This document shows, piece by piece, positions 16,789-24,739 of a stretch of DNA of 64,000 nucleotides. The notes beneath the pieces were generated by a model. That model did not search any database. It was not told the origin of the DNA and saw only the letters and a list, made by a program, of their open reading frames with translations. Positions within the stretch are counted from its first letter, which is position 1. Each line of letters starts with the position of its first letter. Origin of the DNA: Methanolobus vulcani (lineage in GTDB: Archaea > Halobacteriota > Methanosarcinia > Methanosarcinales > Methanosarcinaceae); the NCBI RefSeq assembly GCF_900100715.1, contig NZ_FNCA01000001.1, forward strand, positions 62,001 to 126,000, read 5' to 3'. A program made the translations under genes and the position numbers.

Positions 16789-17888
16789 TATACCAACTCC
16801 TCATAAAGTGAAATTGTTCTTTTTACCGTATCATCCCACGAAAAATCTCTGACAACTCGCTTCCTGCCATATTCACCAAGTTTTCTGGAAAGTTCAGGAT
16901 CTGCTATTAGCCGGGAAATACGATTGGCAAGTGCATTTGAATCTTTGACTGGAACTAAGAAACCACTGCCTTCTACAATATCTACAAGTTGTGGTAATTG
17001 AGAACATACTACCGGAACACCACATGACATTGCTTCCAGAATAGTCCGTGGTACACCCTCTTCCAAGCTTGGTAATACAAAAATTGATGATTGATTGTAT
17101 AGATTTACAATTTCTGAATTTGGAATATAGTCTTTGAAAACAACATTTCCATCAAGATCAAGTTCATGGATCTTCTGAACAAACCTCTCTTTATCAGGCC
17201 CTCTGCCAACCATTGTCAGAATAATACCAGGATTTTCTGATCGAAGAATATCTAAAGCTTCTATGAGATAGTCAACACCCTTTCCTTTAGCATATCTTCC
17301 AATCCAAAGAAGATTATTTGCATTTGATGCAGACTTTTCAATAGGGATGAATTGTTCTGTATTTATACCGTTGTGTATTACACATATTTTATCTGGATTG
17401 ATACCAACAACATCAATAAGTTCCTGTTTTTCAACATCAGTATAGCAAATAACCCTATCTGCTGCCTTAAATGTAATTCTGGCACCCGTTGCGGTATAGA
17501 AATCCTGGAACCATTTTGGAGCAGTCTGAGAATTCAACCCATGACTTGTAATTACAAATGGTGAAGAACCGAATAATCTTAATAATACACATAGATTGGT
17601 GGAAAAATAAAGATGGGAATGTGCATGAATAACATCATATTCATGACGATTTTTGTATAAATCAAAAAACATGGCAGGCATGATAGAATTGCCTAATATT
17701 TTAGCAAGAACAGGATATTTCTTAATCGAATAGTTCGTACGCATAGTTTCATTTTTTGAAATATCAGTAGTGCATACTAATACTTCATGTCCAAGGGATG
17801 ATTGTATTCTTGACATTTCATGGACATGCAAACCGACCCCACCAACTACATATGGGTATAAATCAGCTGCCACACGTAATATTTTCAC
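16788..17888 (-). CDS. GT4-family glycosyltransferase
   Basis: 366 aa GT-B enzyme starting with GTG after a GGTG site. The start ILRVAADLYPYVVGGVGLHV contains the acceptor-domain glycine loop. The donor domain contains LLWIGRYAKGKGVDYLIEA and LEEGVPRTILEAMSCGVPVV. Base composition is closer to the core region than that of the glycosyltransferases at 11.9-14.3 kb. It is followed with stop/start overlap by the epimerase gene. Confidence 0.92.
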   Translation of the reverse strand: MKILRVAADLYPYVVGGVGLHVHEMSRIQSSLGHEVLVCTTDISKNETMRTNYSIKKYPVLAKILGNSIMPAMFFDLYKNRHEYDVIHAHSHLYFSTNLCVLLRLFGSSPFVITSHGLNSQTAPKWFQDFYTATGARITFKAADRVICYTDVEKQELIDVVGINPDKICVIHNGINTEQFIPIEKSASNANNLLWIGRYAKGKGVDYLIEALDILRSENPGIILTMVGRGPDKERFVQKIHELDLDGNVVFKDYIPNSEIVNLYNQSSIFVLPSLEEGVPRTILEAMSCGVPVVCSQLPQLVDIVEGSGFLVPVKDSNALANRISRLIADPELSRKLGEYGRKRVVRDFSWDDTVKRTISLYEELV

Positions 17889-17920
17889 TTAATACACCTT
17901 TCGTTTTTAATAATCCCGAA

Positions 17921-18814
17921 TTAAGCATTAGACTTTTTTAAATCATTAATTTGAGTTGCTAATGAATTAAGGATCAATCCACTAAACATTCCAAAAACAC
18001 CCACCATTGAAAATGTCATTGCAATCAATGAAGTCCCTATTGCAAAAGCACCAGTTGACTGAAATATATATAATGTCCTAAAAGCAAGAGCAAGACCTAA
18101 TATTAGCAAAATAAATCCAGGCACCCCAAAATACAACAAAGGATGTTTCCTCTGAAATTGCACAATAATTGAATTCAAAACACTCATTCCATGCCTCACC
18201 GGATTAAAAGTCGACCCCTCAACATCATACCTGCATGTGATAGGCACTTCAGTGATCTTAAAACCAGCCGCAGCCGCATCGTTGATCATCTCTGATTCCA
18301 CACCCATGCCTGCATTATTGAACTTGAAGACACCAAATGTCTCTTTGGAAAATGCACGGAAACCGCTTTGAGAATCGGTCAGCTTGACATCAGCAGTCAT
18401 ATTAGTAGCAAAAGTCAGGACTTCCTGACCTACACGACGGTATTTTGGAACATCGACACTGTGGCCTTTCAGGAATCTGGCACCGTTGACAACATCGGCT
18501 TGTTTCCATAGAATTGGCTCAACTACTTGTGGGATCTCATCAGGGCAGTGTTGTCCATCTGCATCAAGTGTAACAAGGATGTCCACTTCTTTATGCTGAG
18601 CCCAGCGGAAGGCTGTACGTAAAGCAACACCTTTGCCGGAATTCTGTTCATGACAAATGACCGTGGCACCCATGAGCTCAGCTATCTGAGCCGTTTTATC
18701 AGCACTGCCATCATCGATTACAAGAACCTCATCAACATGCTGCTTCGCTCTGGCGATAACACTCCCTATTGCTATCTCCTCGTTAAAAGCAGGAATTGCA
18801 GCTACAATTGTCAT
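17921..18814 (-). CDS. GT2 polyprenyl-phosphate sugar synthase with two C-terminal membrane helices
   Basis: 297 aa. The GT-A domain has VAAIPAFNEEIAIGSVI, VLVIDDGSADKTAQIAE, LVTLDADGQHCPDEI (DxD) and DSQSGFRAFS. This is the pattern of dolichyl-phosphate glucose/mannose synthases. Two hydrophobic helices at about 220-285 anchor it. It probably loads a sugar onto dolichol phosphate for transfer on the outer face. It is the first gene of the minus-strand run 18814-9739, with a GGTAGG site before the ATG and a 324-bp promoter region upstream. Confidence 0.9.
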   Translation of the reverse strand: MTIVAAIPAFNEEIAIGSVIARAKQHVDEVLVIDDGSADKTAQIAELMGATVICHEQNSGKGVALRTAFRWAQHKEVDILVTLDADGQHCPDEIPQVVEPILWKQADVVNGARFLKGHSVDVPKYRRVGQEVLTFATNMTADVKLTDSQSGFRAFSKETFGVFKFNNAGMGVESEMINDAAAAGFKITEVPITCRYDVEGSTFNPVRHGMSVLNSIIVQFQRKHPLLYFGVPGFILLILGLALAFRTLYIFQSTGAFAIGTSLIAMTFSMVGVFGMFSGLILNSLATQINDLKKSNA

Positions 18815-18890
18815 TACCTATCCTACCACCGTTTTGTTTGAGTTGCGCACCGATGAACTTTTCAAAAAGTACATATGGGCGCATGCATTA

Positions 18891-18911
18891 TGTGTAGACA
18901 TGTGTTACACA
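18891..18911. promoter_or_regulatory. Inverted repeat in the 324-bp gene-free region before the glycan cluster
   Basis: TGTGTA and TACACA flank nine bases about 77 bp upstream of the GT2 start. The position fits an operator or upstream element. The rest of 18815-19138 is AT-rich with TATA-like runs and no gene. Confidence 0.35.
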
Positions 18912-19138
18912 CATCCTATGCACAGTATGAAGATTACTTATCGAATATAAAAGTTTCTATTTTTGCGTGTTAATTGCTTTGTATAATATAGAAAATATAA
19001 CTCCTGACAAATATTTTATTTTGTTCGCTGTGATGCGAAAAAGCAGCCGCTAAGCCATAATGAGTATTTGAACAATTTACACCTGGAGACAAGTAAATAA
19101 AAACAGTGCATCAGAAAAAAAGTATCAAAAAGAGATGC

Positions 19139-19321
19139 TCAATTACTCAGAGCTTCCTTCAGATGCACAAGAGGATGGCAAACTACAGATGCAGAAGTAT
19201 TTGAAGATAGATCTGAAACGAACATCCTGTACTTACCACAATAGCTTCCGCCGCCATTCTCGCTGCATGTCATGGCATTGGAACTGGCATACTCACACTT
19301 GTCGTAGAATTTGCATTTCAT
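19139..19321 (-). CDS. Small cysteine-rich protein of unknown function
   Basis: 60 aa. KCKFYDKCEYASSNAMTC then ENGGGSYCGKYR gives four cysteines spaced like a small metal-binding knuckle. A GAGGGA site lies about six bases upstream of the ATG, which supports translation. I recognise similar short Cys-rich proteins from methanogens but not a function. A frame on the opposite strand overlaps it but lacks any such signature. Confidence 0.6.
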   Translation of the reverse strand: MKCKFYDKCEYASSNAMTCSENGGGSYCGKYRMFVSDLSSNTSASVVCHPLVHLKEALSN

Positions 19322-19478
19322 GTTTATCCCTCTTATGTCAAAATCTGCAAATATAATTATTATCTATATTAATATATAGTTTTCTGAATACAACTGTGCA
19401 ATATGTAGCAAGAAACAGAATGCTGGGCATTGATGTATCTATATGGACTGTGATGAATGCTTGATCAGAGTAAATTGC

Positions 19479-19521
19479 AAAACTAAAGCAACCTCACGGC
19501 GAAGGCGGCACGGTCCATGAA
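19479..19521 (-). repeat. Hairpin repeat of the 19-23 kb island, copy f
   Basis: AACTAAAGCAACCTCACGGC followed by GAAGGCGGCACGGTCC. Close relatives are at 20568-20606 and 23206-23244. Read on the minus strand, its core resembles the hairpin repeat of the first TA island. The surrounding stretch 19322-19596 has no gene. Confidence 0.6.
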
Positions 19522-19596
19522 TTATTAAAAACAAAAATCCACACAGAAGTATAAATGATAGTTTTGATATACAACACTAATAGTGATGTGAATTAT

Positions 19597-19827
19597 ATGG
19601 TACACAGAGTTATGAATTTTACAGTCCTCATTGAACAGGATGAAGATGGAGTATACATTGCAAAAGTACCTGACATACCTGGATGCTACACCCAGGGAAA
19701 AACAGTGGAGCAGGCAATGAAAAGGATAGAAGAAGCAGTCAGGGTATGTATTGAATCAGATGAAGAAATGGATGCTTTCACACCTATGAAATTCATCGGT
19801 TTGCAAAATATAGAGGTCAGGGTATGA
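19597..19827 (+). CDS. hicB: HicB antitoxin
   Basis: About 76 aa. MNFTVLIEQDEDGVYIAKVP and GCYTQGKTVEQAMKRIEEAV are the HicB core, which binds and blocks the HicA ribonuclease. ATG 19597 has GTGATG at good spacing; ATG 19612 is the alternative and matches other HicB starts. It overlaps hicA by 4 nt in antitoxin-first order. It is similar to the orphan HicB at 6290. Confidence 0.87.
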   Translation: MVHRVMNFTVLIEQDEDGVYIAKVPDIPGCYTQGKTVEQAMKRIEEAVRVCIESDEEMDAFTPMKFIGLQNIEVRV

Positions 19828-20064
19828 GCAGACTCCTTCCGGTAACCGGAAGAAAAATGTGCAAGATACTTGAATCAGAAGGCTTTGTTAAAGTGCATCA
19901 GGTTGGCAGTCATGTACGATATGTTCATCCTGACGGCAGAAGAACTGTAATTCCCGTTCATGGAAATGAGGAATTAGGCATTAGGCATTGGTCTTCTCAA
20001 AGAGATACTAAAACAGGTAAAAATGTCACGTGAAACCTATGAAGAACTAAGACACAAAGTATGA
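19824..20064 (+). pseudogene. hicA: hicA mRNA interferase gene frameshifted by a 7-bp tandem duplication
   Basis: The first 55 codons are a normal HicA: MSRLLPVTGRKMCKILESEG, then GSHVRYVHPDG with the catalytic histidine, and VIPVHGNEELGI. TAGGCAT occurs twice in tandem (19975-19988). The frame then reads out as RHWSSQRDTKTGKNVT and stops at 20033. Removing one 7-mer restores GIGLLKEILKQVKMSRETYEELRHKV, the expected C-terminal helix, ending at 20064. The double-stranded-RNA-binding-like core is mostly kept, so partial activity cannot be excluded. Confidence 0.85.
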
Positions 20065-20111
20065 AGAACAAAAAGTGAAGTTCATCATCTGAGACTCAAT
20101 ACAAACCAATT

Positions 20112-20161
20112 AACGTTCATTTCAAAAACCAGTAATTAACATTGAGAATGACACATTTTTC
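20112..20161. repeat. Left flank of the duplicated acylphosphatase locus (contains its 3' end)
   Basis: Matches 23100-23150 with few differences (core TTTCAAAAACCAGTAATTAA). It includes the last eight codons and stop of the acylphosphatase gene. Confidence 0.8.
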
Positions 20162-20492
20162 GCAGATACAATACCAAGGCATCAATCCTTTCATACATAG
20201 CCACTTTAACATCCTCTTCCCTGATAATATCAAAGATACTATACTCATGAGTAGGCTCTTTGAAAACAACATCAATATTCATTACCTTAATAGGATATTG
20301 TGTGACATTGACCTTTTCAAGTAATATATTGATGTTACTACCCTCACCCTCGCATATAACCTGCACAGTCCCGTCGTCGAGATTCATGACACGTCCGGTA
20401 AGGTCCAGATCAAAAGCTATCTCATCAATAAAATCTCTGAAACCCGCCTTTTGAACTCTGCCATGTATTATAATCTCTGCACGCTTCTTCAT
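20136..20492 (-). CDS. Acylphosphatase-like protein
   Basis: 118 aa. The family signature is IIIHGRVQKAGFRDFIDEIA, with the phosphate-binding arginine after AGF, then GRVMNLDDGTVQVICEGEG with the expected asparagine. Acylphosphatases hydrolyse carboxyl-phosphate bonds in small metabolites. The core is about 92 residues, and the last ~25 residues (DVKVAMYERIDALVLYLRKM) are an extension. AGGGAAAA precedes the ATG. A deletion derivative retaining only the last codons is at 23100-23245. Confidence 0.87.
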   Translation of the reverse strand: MKKRAEIIIHGRVQKAGFRDFIDEIAFDLDLTGRVMNLDDGTVQVICEGEGSNINILLEKVNVTQYPIKVMNIDVVFKEPTHEYSIFDIIREEDVKVAMYERIDALVLYLRKMCHSQC

Positions 20493-20507
20493 AAGAATTC
20501 ATTTTCC

Positions 20508-20606
20508 CTTAAAGTAATATAAAAGTTATTATCATAACATATTAACAAAACTGATTTAATCACAGAACTAAAGCAACCATACGCTGAAGGTGGCACAGTA
20601 CAATGC
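20508..20606. repeat. Right flank of the duplicated acylphosphatase locus with hairpin repeat copy g
   Basis: AAAGTAATATAAAAGTTATT and the following ACTAAAGCAACCATACGCTG match 23151-23245. In this locus the acylphosphatase gene lies between the two flanks. At 23.1 kb the flanks are joined. Confidence 0.8.
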
Positions 20607-20681
20607 CACTGAAAAAATACCACATGAAATACCTACAAGCATCAATTCAAAACCTGATACTAACCGGCAAATAAATCATCG

Positions 20682-22193
20682 TTATTTCCTACTTCCCCTA
20701 AGAAATTCCCTTCCCTTCTCAGTGGTCCTATATTTCTGAAGCCTGCTTCTTGGTTTATCAGGAATGGTATAATCTAATAAACCGTGACCAATAAGTTCTG
20801 ATATAGCTTTCTTGACATTTCCGGAAACCGTCGAATGCCCCAGCATCTCAGCAATCTCTCTTTTAGACTTTGGACCAGAGACACAACCGGATAATATATC
20901 CATCTGAGTATCAGTAAGCTCGACTTGGGCCTCGACTTGGGCCTCGACTTGGGCCTCAGGATGGATCATCAGAACAGTAAGGAAATAACTTCGTTCATCA
21001 TCAGTCATAAAAACAGGTTTCGGAGAACCATTATATTCCAGAACCTTTCTTATTTTTCGAAATCCGGTATTCCGGCCTTCTGTCAAATGAAGTTCCTTAA
21101 GGAAATCCCCTATTATACGATTCCTATATCTTCTTGAAGATATATTCTCATCCATCAGATTATCCTTATTCAGAGGAGGTAATGGCCCAGGATAGCTCAG
21201 TATCTCAATCCTGGCAGGATAGATCCTCACCTCTACAGGTTCCTGTATCTCATAGCTTTTATGATAGACCGCATTGACAAGAGCCTCTTCAAATGCTTCA
21301 TAGGGATAATTAAAAAAACGTAGTGCTTCTGCTTGACCCGGAATCTTTCGGATATTCTCTACAAGAATATTGTTCTTTACATATGCAAGAACAGACACAA
21401 TCTGCTGTCTCAGAGGACCTGTGAAGATCCTCTCTGTAAAACTGTCACCAACATCATCCTCAAACTCAACAACATCTATCTGTGCACCTCTGAAGAAACG
21501 GTGAGGTTCATCATTGAAAAATAAAAGGCCTGCGTTTTTTGGCATTACATACTCATCTGGCCCCTCAACAATATTCATTCTTCTGCAAAGATCGGCAAAT
21601 GGTATTGCATCAGCCTCTAATAGAAGACCGCTCCCCACTTCTTTAAGATGAGCTTTTACAAGAGTCAGATTAATATCACTAATACCTGCATTATGATTGA
21701 TCCTGTCATCAAAGGGTATTGACGCTGTCATAGACAATAATTCCCTTTCATCAGATTTCTGAGCTTTTACCGTCTTTGAGAATCTTCTGATGTAATAAGC
21801 AGACTCTTTTTTCTTACCAAGTGAAACAGGAGATTTGTAGGGACGATTTTGTCCTCCTGGAACCCAGATGATCAAGATAAGCTTGTTCTGGAAATATGTT
21901 GGTTCCACAACCGGAAAATACACCGGATACAACTGATTACACAGTTCATGCAGTTCTTTCTGCATTCTGTCAACATGTTCTATATTAAGGCCATAAGGCG
22001 GCAGAACAGGAAGTCCATCTTCTTCTTCAATTCCAACGATAATGTATCCACCGCCCCAATTGTTAAAATCATTGGCAAATGCACAAATACTATGCAAAAC
22101 AGACTCTGGATTCCAGCCTTTCTTAAATTCCATACGCTCCCATTCAACCATGCGGCCATTGATAAGTTCTTTAATATTCACAGGAAGCGACAT
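20682..22193 (-). CDS. Schlafen/AlbA_2-type ATP-binding regulator with C-terminal winged helix
   Basis: 503 aa. The N-terminal AlbA_2 domain (EWERMEFKKGWNPESVLHSI, then WGGGYIIVGIEEEDG) is followed by an HATPase_c_4-like segment (FEEALVNAVYHKSYEIQEPV, RIEILSYPGPLPP, GRNTGFRKIRK) and a winged helix (GPKSKREIAEMLGHSTVSG). Proteins of this plan are putative transcriptional regulators or helicase-related factors of unclear target. A 12-bp tandem repeat encodes VEAQ three times in the linker (20919-20954). Upstream DNA has two phased palindromes (22349-22393) that could be its operators. Confidence 0.87.
   Translation of the reverse strand: MSLPVNIKELINGRMVEWERMEFKKGWNPESVLHSICAFANDFNNWGGGYIIVGIEEEDGLPVLPPYGLNIEHVDRMQKELHELCNQLYPVYFPVVEPTYFQNKLILIIWVPGGQNRPYKSPVSLGKKKESAYYIRRFSKTVKAQKSDERELLSMTASIPFDDRINHNAGISDINLTLVKAHLKEVGSGLLLEADAIPFADLCRRMNIVEGPDEYVMPKNAGLLFFNDEPHRFFRGAQIDVVEFEDDVGDSFTERIFTGPLRQQIVSVLAYVKNNILVENIRKIPGQAEALRFFNYPYEAFEEALVNAVYHKSYEIQEPVEVRIYPARIEILSYPGPLPPLNKDNLMDENISSRRYRNRIIGDFLKELHLTEGRNTGFRKIRKVLEYNGSPKPVFMTDDERSYFLTVLMIHPEAQVEAQVEAQVELTDTQMDILSGCVSGPKSKREIAEMLGHSTVSGNVKKAISELIGHGLLDYTIPDKPRSRLQKYRTTEKGREFLRGSRK
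20919..20954 (-). repeat. 12-bp coding tandem repeat (VEAQ x3)
   Basis: CTCGACTTGGGC is repeated three times without change, giving VEAQVEAQVEAQ between the ATPase-like part and the winged helix. The unit length keeps the frame, so slippage would change linker length only. Confidence 0.9.
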
Positions 22194-22348
22194 TTTCCAT
22201 TTTCTCCTTGTTATTCATTATCCCTTTCAGCAAATATCGTCATGAGTAGACCGTATTGATAGAAATGGATTTTTATATTATCGTCTTGCATTTAATCTTC
22301 ATTATATAATAAAAGTATCCTTAGTTTGCCCATAATTAGATAACATTG

Positions 22349-22393
22349 CCGATTATAATCGGTAATTATGCATGATATCCCAGATTATAATCT
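22349..22393. promoter_or_regulatory. Twin palindromes upstream of the Schlafen-like gene
   Basis: CCGATTATAATCGG (22349-22362) and AGATTATAATCT (22382-22393) share the palindromic core GATTATAATC. Their centres are 32 bp apart, about three helical turns. They lie ~155 bp before the ATG at 22193, in the gene-free stretch 22194-22697. They look like two binding sites for a dimeric regulator. Confidence 0.5.
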
Positions 22394-22601
22394 ATGATTT
22401 GATGTGGGTTTTAAAATAGTGGTCTTTTTGCTCCAACATGAGAAATATTATTCTACAGAAAGACAGATATAAGTTTCCATCACAAATGGAGATTTGGTTG
22501 AGAAAATCTCTACTAGTATTAGAGGTTAGGGACAGTATTTACTGCATTAAAAAGGAAATTTATAAAAATATCACCAAATTGAAATTCTGTGAACACAACA
22601 T

Positions 22602-22630
22602 TTCTGCCGAAGGCGGCGCGATCCTATAAC
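22602..22630 (-). repeat. Hairpin repeat copy h
   Basis: TGCCGAAGGCGGCGCGATCC is the reverse-oriented core of the hairpin family (compare 37651 and 3811). The rest of 22394-22697 shows no gene. Confidence 0.5.
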
Positions 22631-22697
22631 ATTAAATAAAAAACGCTTGAACTACTGGATAAAAATGAGCCAAGAACCCGGCTTATCGTATTTACCT

Positions 22698-22790
22698 TTA
22701 TTTGAGCAAGTTCACGCCTTCCGGATGCTTTTTACCTATAGCTTTTAAATCTTTTTTAAAAGCATTGGTAAAGACACCCTCATATTTCAT
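22698..22790 (-). pseudogene. Truncated RelE-type toxin (first 30 codons)
   Basis: ATG at 22790 opens MKYEGVFTNAFKKDLKAIGK and stops after KHPEGVNLLK. This is the first strand and helix of a RelE/YafQ-type toxin, whose normal length is about 90 residues. The ATG overlaps the stop of the antitoxin fragment (ATGA), the usual pair spacing. The catalytic half is missing. Confidence 0.65.
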
Positions 22791-22922
22791 TCTAACCCGA
22801 GTTCAGCCTTAAGCTCTTTAAGAGTATAGACATTGCCATCTCTAATGTCCTTTTTTGCTTCCTCGATACGTTGAATGGTTTTTTGGCTCAGTGGCACAGG
22901 ATCGATACCAATGTTTTTGGAA
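22787..22922 (-). pseudogene. C-terminal part of a RelB-like antitoxin
   Basis: Open frame ending SQKTIQRIEEAKKDIRDG then NVYTLKELKAELGLE, the C-terminal signature of RelB/DinJ-like antitoxins. No start codon or DNA-binding N terminus could be found in frame upstream of ~22922. It is coupled to the truncated toxin at 22698-22790. Confidence 0.6.
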
Positions 22923-23099
22923 CGGGAACATGCCGATCTTGAAAAAGTGCGAGTATTCAAATCCACATTTTACAAATACTCATATTTGTTTAAATAATCA
23001 GTGCCAACCAGAACTATGGAAAACCCGGAGAAGAAACAGAAAAATTGTCTGGCAATATTAGCTAGACTCCAAACCCCATGCCTTTGATATGAACTAATT

Positions 23100-23245
23100 C
23101 ACGTTCGATTTCAAAAACCAGTATTTAACATTGAGAATGGCACATTTTTCTCAAAGTAATATAAAAGTTATTATCATACCTCTTAACAGATCAGAAGTAT
23201 CACAAAAACTAAAGCAACCATACGCTAAAGGCGGTACAGTCCATA
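23100..23245. repeat. Deletion copy of the acylphosphatase locus
   Basis: The left part matches 20112-20161 and still encodes RKMCHSQC plus stop on the minus strand, the end of the acylphosphatase. At 23150 the sequence switches directly to the right flank (TCAAAGTAATATAAAAG onward), matching 20510-20606 including the ACTAAAGCAACCATACGCT hairpin repeat. About 350 bp, the gene body, is absent. TTTTC at both edges in the complete locus suggests recombination between short repeats. Confidence 0.8.
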
Positions 23246-23282
23246 TACACAGAACATAAAAAACAACTAATAAAAGCACTTC

Positions 23283-23680
23283 ATGATGATTACACAAAAA
23301 GGTTTTTTACATAAACTCAACCAAAGCAGCAATATAAAAGACCCTCCAAAAGTGTATCAGAGGTCTCATAAAGGAAAACAATATGATCAAAAGGATATTA
23401 TTCTGGGAAGGCTGGATGAACTGCTTCCGGAATTGAAAAAGAACTATAAAGTAAAGGAAATAGGTCTTTTTGGTTCAGTAGTGAGGATGAATACAAAATT
23501 GGCAGCGATATTGACTTCCTTGTTGAGTTTGAGAAAGGTGCGGATCTTTTTGATCTCGCAGCCCTTGGAATTTTTCTTGAAGACGAGTTTGGTTCAAAAG
23601 TAGATGTCATCTCGAAACATGCTGTAAGGGATGAATTGAAGAGCAGGATTTTTTCAGAAGTCGTTTATGCACATACTTGA
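23283..23680 (+). pseudogene. mntA: mntA nucleotidyltransferase antitoxin gene with a one-base deletion
   Basis: The open frame gives DIILGRLDELLPELKKNY and EIGLFGSVVR, then breaks at ~23486. The other frame continues DEYKIGSDIDFLVEFEKGAD, DLAALGIFLEDEFGSKVDVI and stops at 23680. Restoring one G gives GSVVRDEYKIGSDID, i.e. GS-X10-DxD, exactly the spacing of the intact copy at 7058. As read, the protein loses its DxD and cannot transfer AMP. It overlaps hepT at 23667. Confidence 0.82.
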
Positions 23681-24011
23681 GTACAGGTTGTTTTTAACTG
23701 ACATTATTGAAGCAATCGATGAGATAGAAGAGTTCACTTCTGGAATAGACTTCAGCGAATTTCTGAACGATAGAAAAACCCAAAAGGCAGTTGTGAAGAA
23801 TATCGAAGTAATTGGTGAAGCTGCTAAGAATGTGCCGGATGAAATAAAAACAAGTTATGCCTACATTCCCTGGCGGGTGATTGCCGGTATGCGGGATCGC
23901 TTAGCTCATGGTTATTTCGGAATCGATTATGCGATTGTGTGGGATGTTGTTGACAATCGTCTGCTTGGTTTAAGAGATTCCATCCGAGTAATTTTGGTTG
24001 AAATAGATTGA
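23667..24011 (+). CDS. hepT: HepT toxin (HEPN domain), partner antitoxin broken
   Basis: 114 aa. The HEPN RNase motif is GMRDRLAHGYF (R-X4-H-X-Y). Shared features with the HepT at 7357 include DIIEAIDEIEEFTSGI, VIGEAAKNVP and IPWRVIAGMRD. The frame is intact although the upstream mntA is frameshifted, so neutralisation would need another source such as the MntA at 7058, or this toxin may be weak. Confidence 0.87.
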   Translation: MHILEYRLFLTDIIEAIDEIEEFTSGIDFSEFLNDRKTQKAVVKNIEVIGEAAKNVPDEIKTSYAYIPWRVIAGMRDRLAHGYFGIDYAIVWDVVDNRLLGLRDSIRVILVEID

Positions 24012-24034
24012 GCAGGAGAAAATTAAACGATTTT

Positions 24035-24619
24035 TCATTCCACAGGCTCATACCTGAACCCGAACCCCAGATCCTTCAAAGCCAGCAGGGCCATGAACAT
24101 CACACAGAATATAAAGAACACCGAAACAAAGCATGCAAAATTATAGTAGAAGAAATTCACACCTGAAAGTTTCACGTTCATGAATGCGAAAATACTAAGT
24201 GGTTCATTGTAGACCGGATACAGGTAAGTAAGTCCGCCATCTGCAATATCATCCAGTAAAAGATGTGACAAAAAGGCAGCTTCTGCAAAGATACCGATTG
24301 ATGAAGCTTTAGAAGTATTCCTGTATACAAAATAACCCAGCAGGAAAGCAAGTATGAATGCCACAAGACCAAAGAACAGTGAATGAGTGGGAACCGAACC
24401 TATCCTGGTATGCTGAAGAGTACCATGTAAAATATAATTCCACACCGCAGGTACATCCGGGAACACTGAACCTACACTGCCCACAAAGAGCAGTAAACCT
24501 AGATGTTTAACATCCTTTATGCTCATCTCTCTTCTAAAACCGCTTCCTGCTATTGCAAATATCCCCACCAGTGACACGCAGAAAATGAAGAAGGACAGAT
24601 GAAACGCTGGATATGGCAT
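24035..24619 (-). CDS. YdjM/DUF457-like membrane-bound metal-dependent hydrolase
   Basis: 194 aa with about five membrane helices. Metal-ligand-like motifs are VFPDVPAVW, RIGSVPTHSLFFG and LSHLLLDDIADGG, the D, H and H/D pattern of the LexA-regulated YdjM family. The substrate is unknown; these proteins are thought to act on membrane lipids or lipid-linked compounds. It diverges from a related gene at 24740, 120 bp away. Confidence 0.75.
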   Translation of the reverse strand: MPYPAFHLSFFIFCVSLVGIFAIAGSGFRREMSIKDVKHLGLLLFVGSVGSVFPDVPAVWNYILHGTLQHTRIGSVPTHSLFFGLVAFILAFLLGYFVYRNTSKASSIGIFAEAAFLSHLLLDDIADGGLTYLYPVYNEPLSIFAFMNVKLSGVNFFYYNFACFVSVFFIFCVMFMALLALKDLGFGFRYEPVE

Positions 24620-24739
24620 GTACTAGTATATTAACTAAAATTATATAAATATGGTGTTCTCACATAAGAGGACCTAAAACTCACACAAAATTCCATTAGA
24701 CCACAAAAGACAATAGCAAAACAATACTTAAGAGTGCAC

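Noticed and set aside
22438-22629. 63-codon open frame in the gap between the Schlafen-like gene and the relBE remnant
   Set aside because: No family signature, no clear ribosome site, and its end runs through a hairpin repeat.
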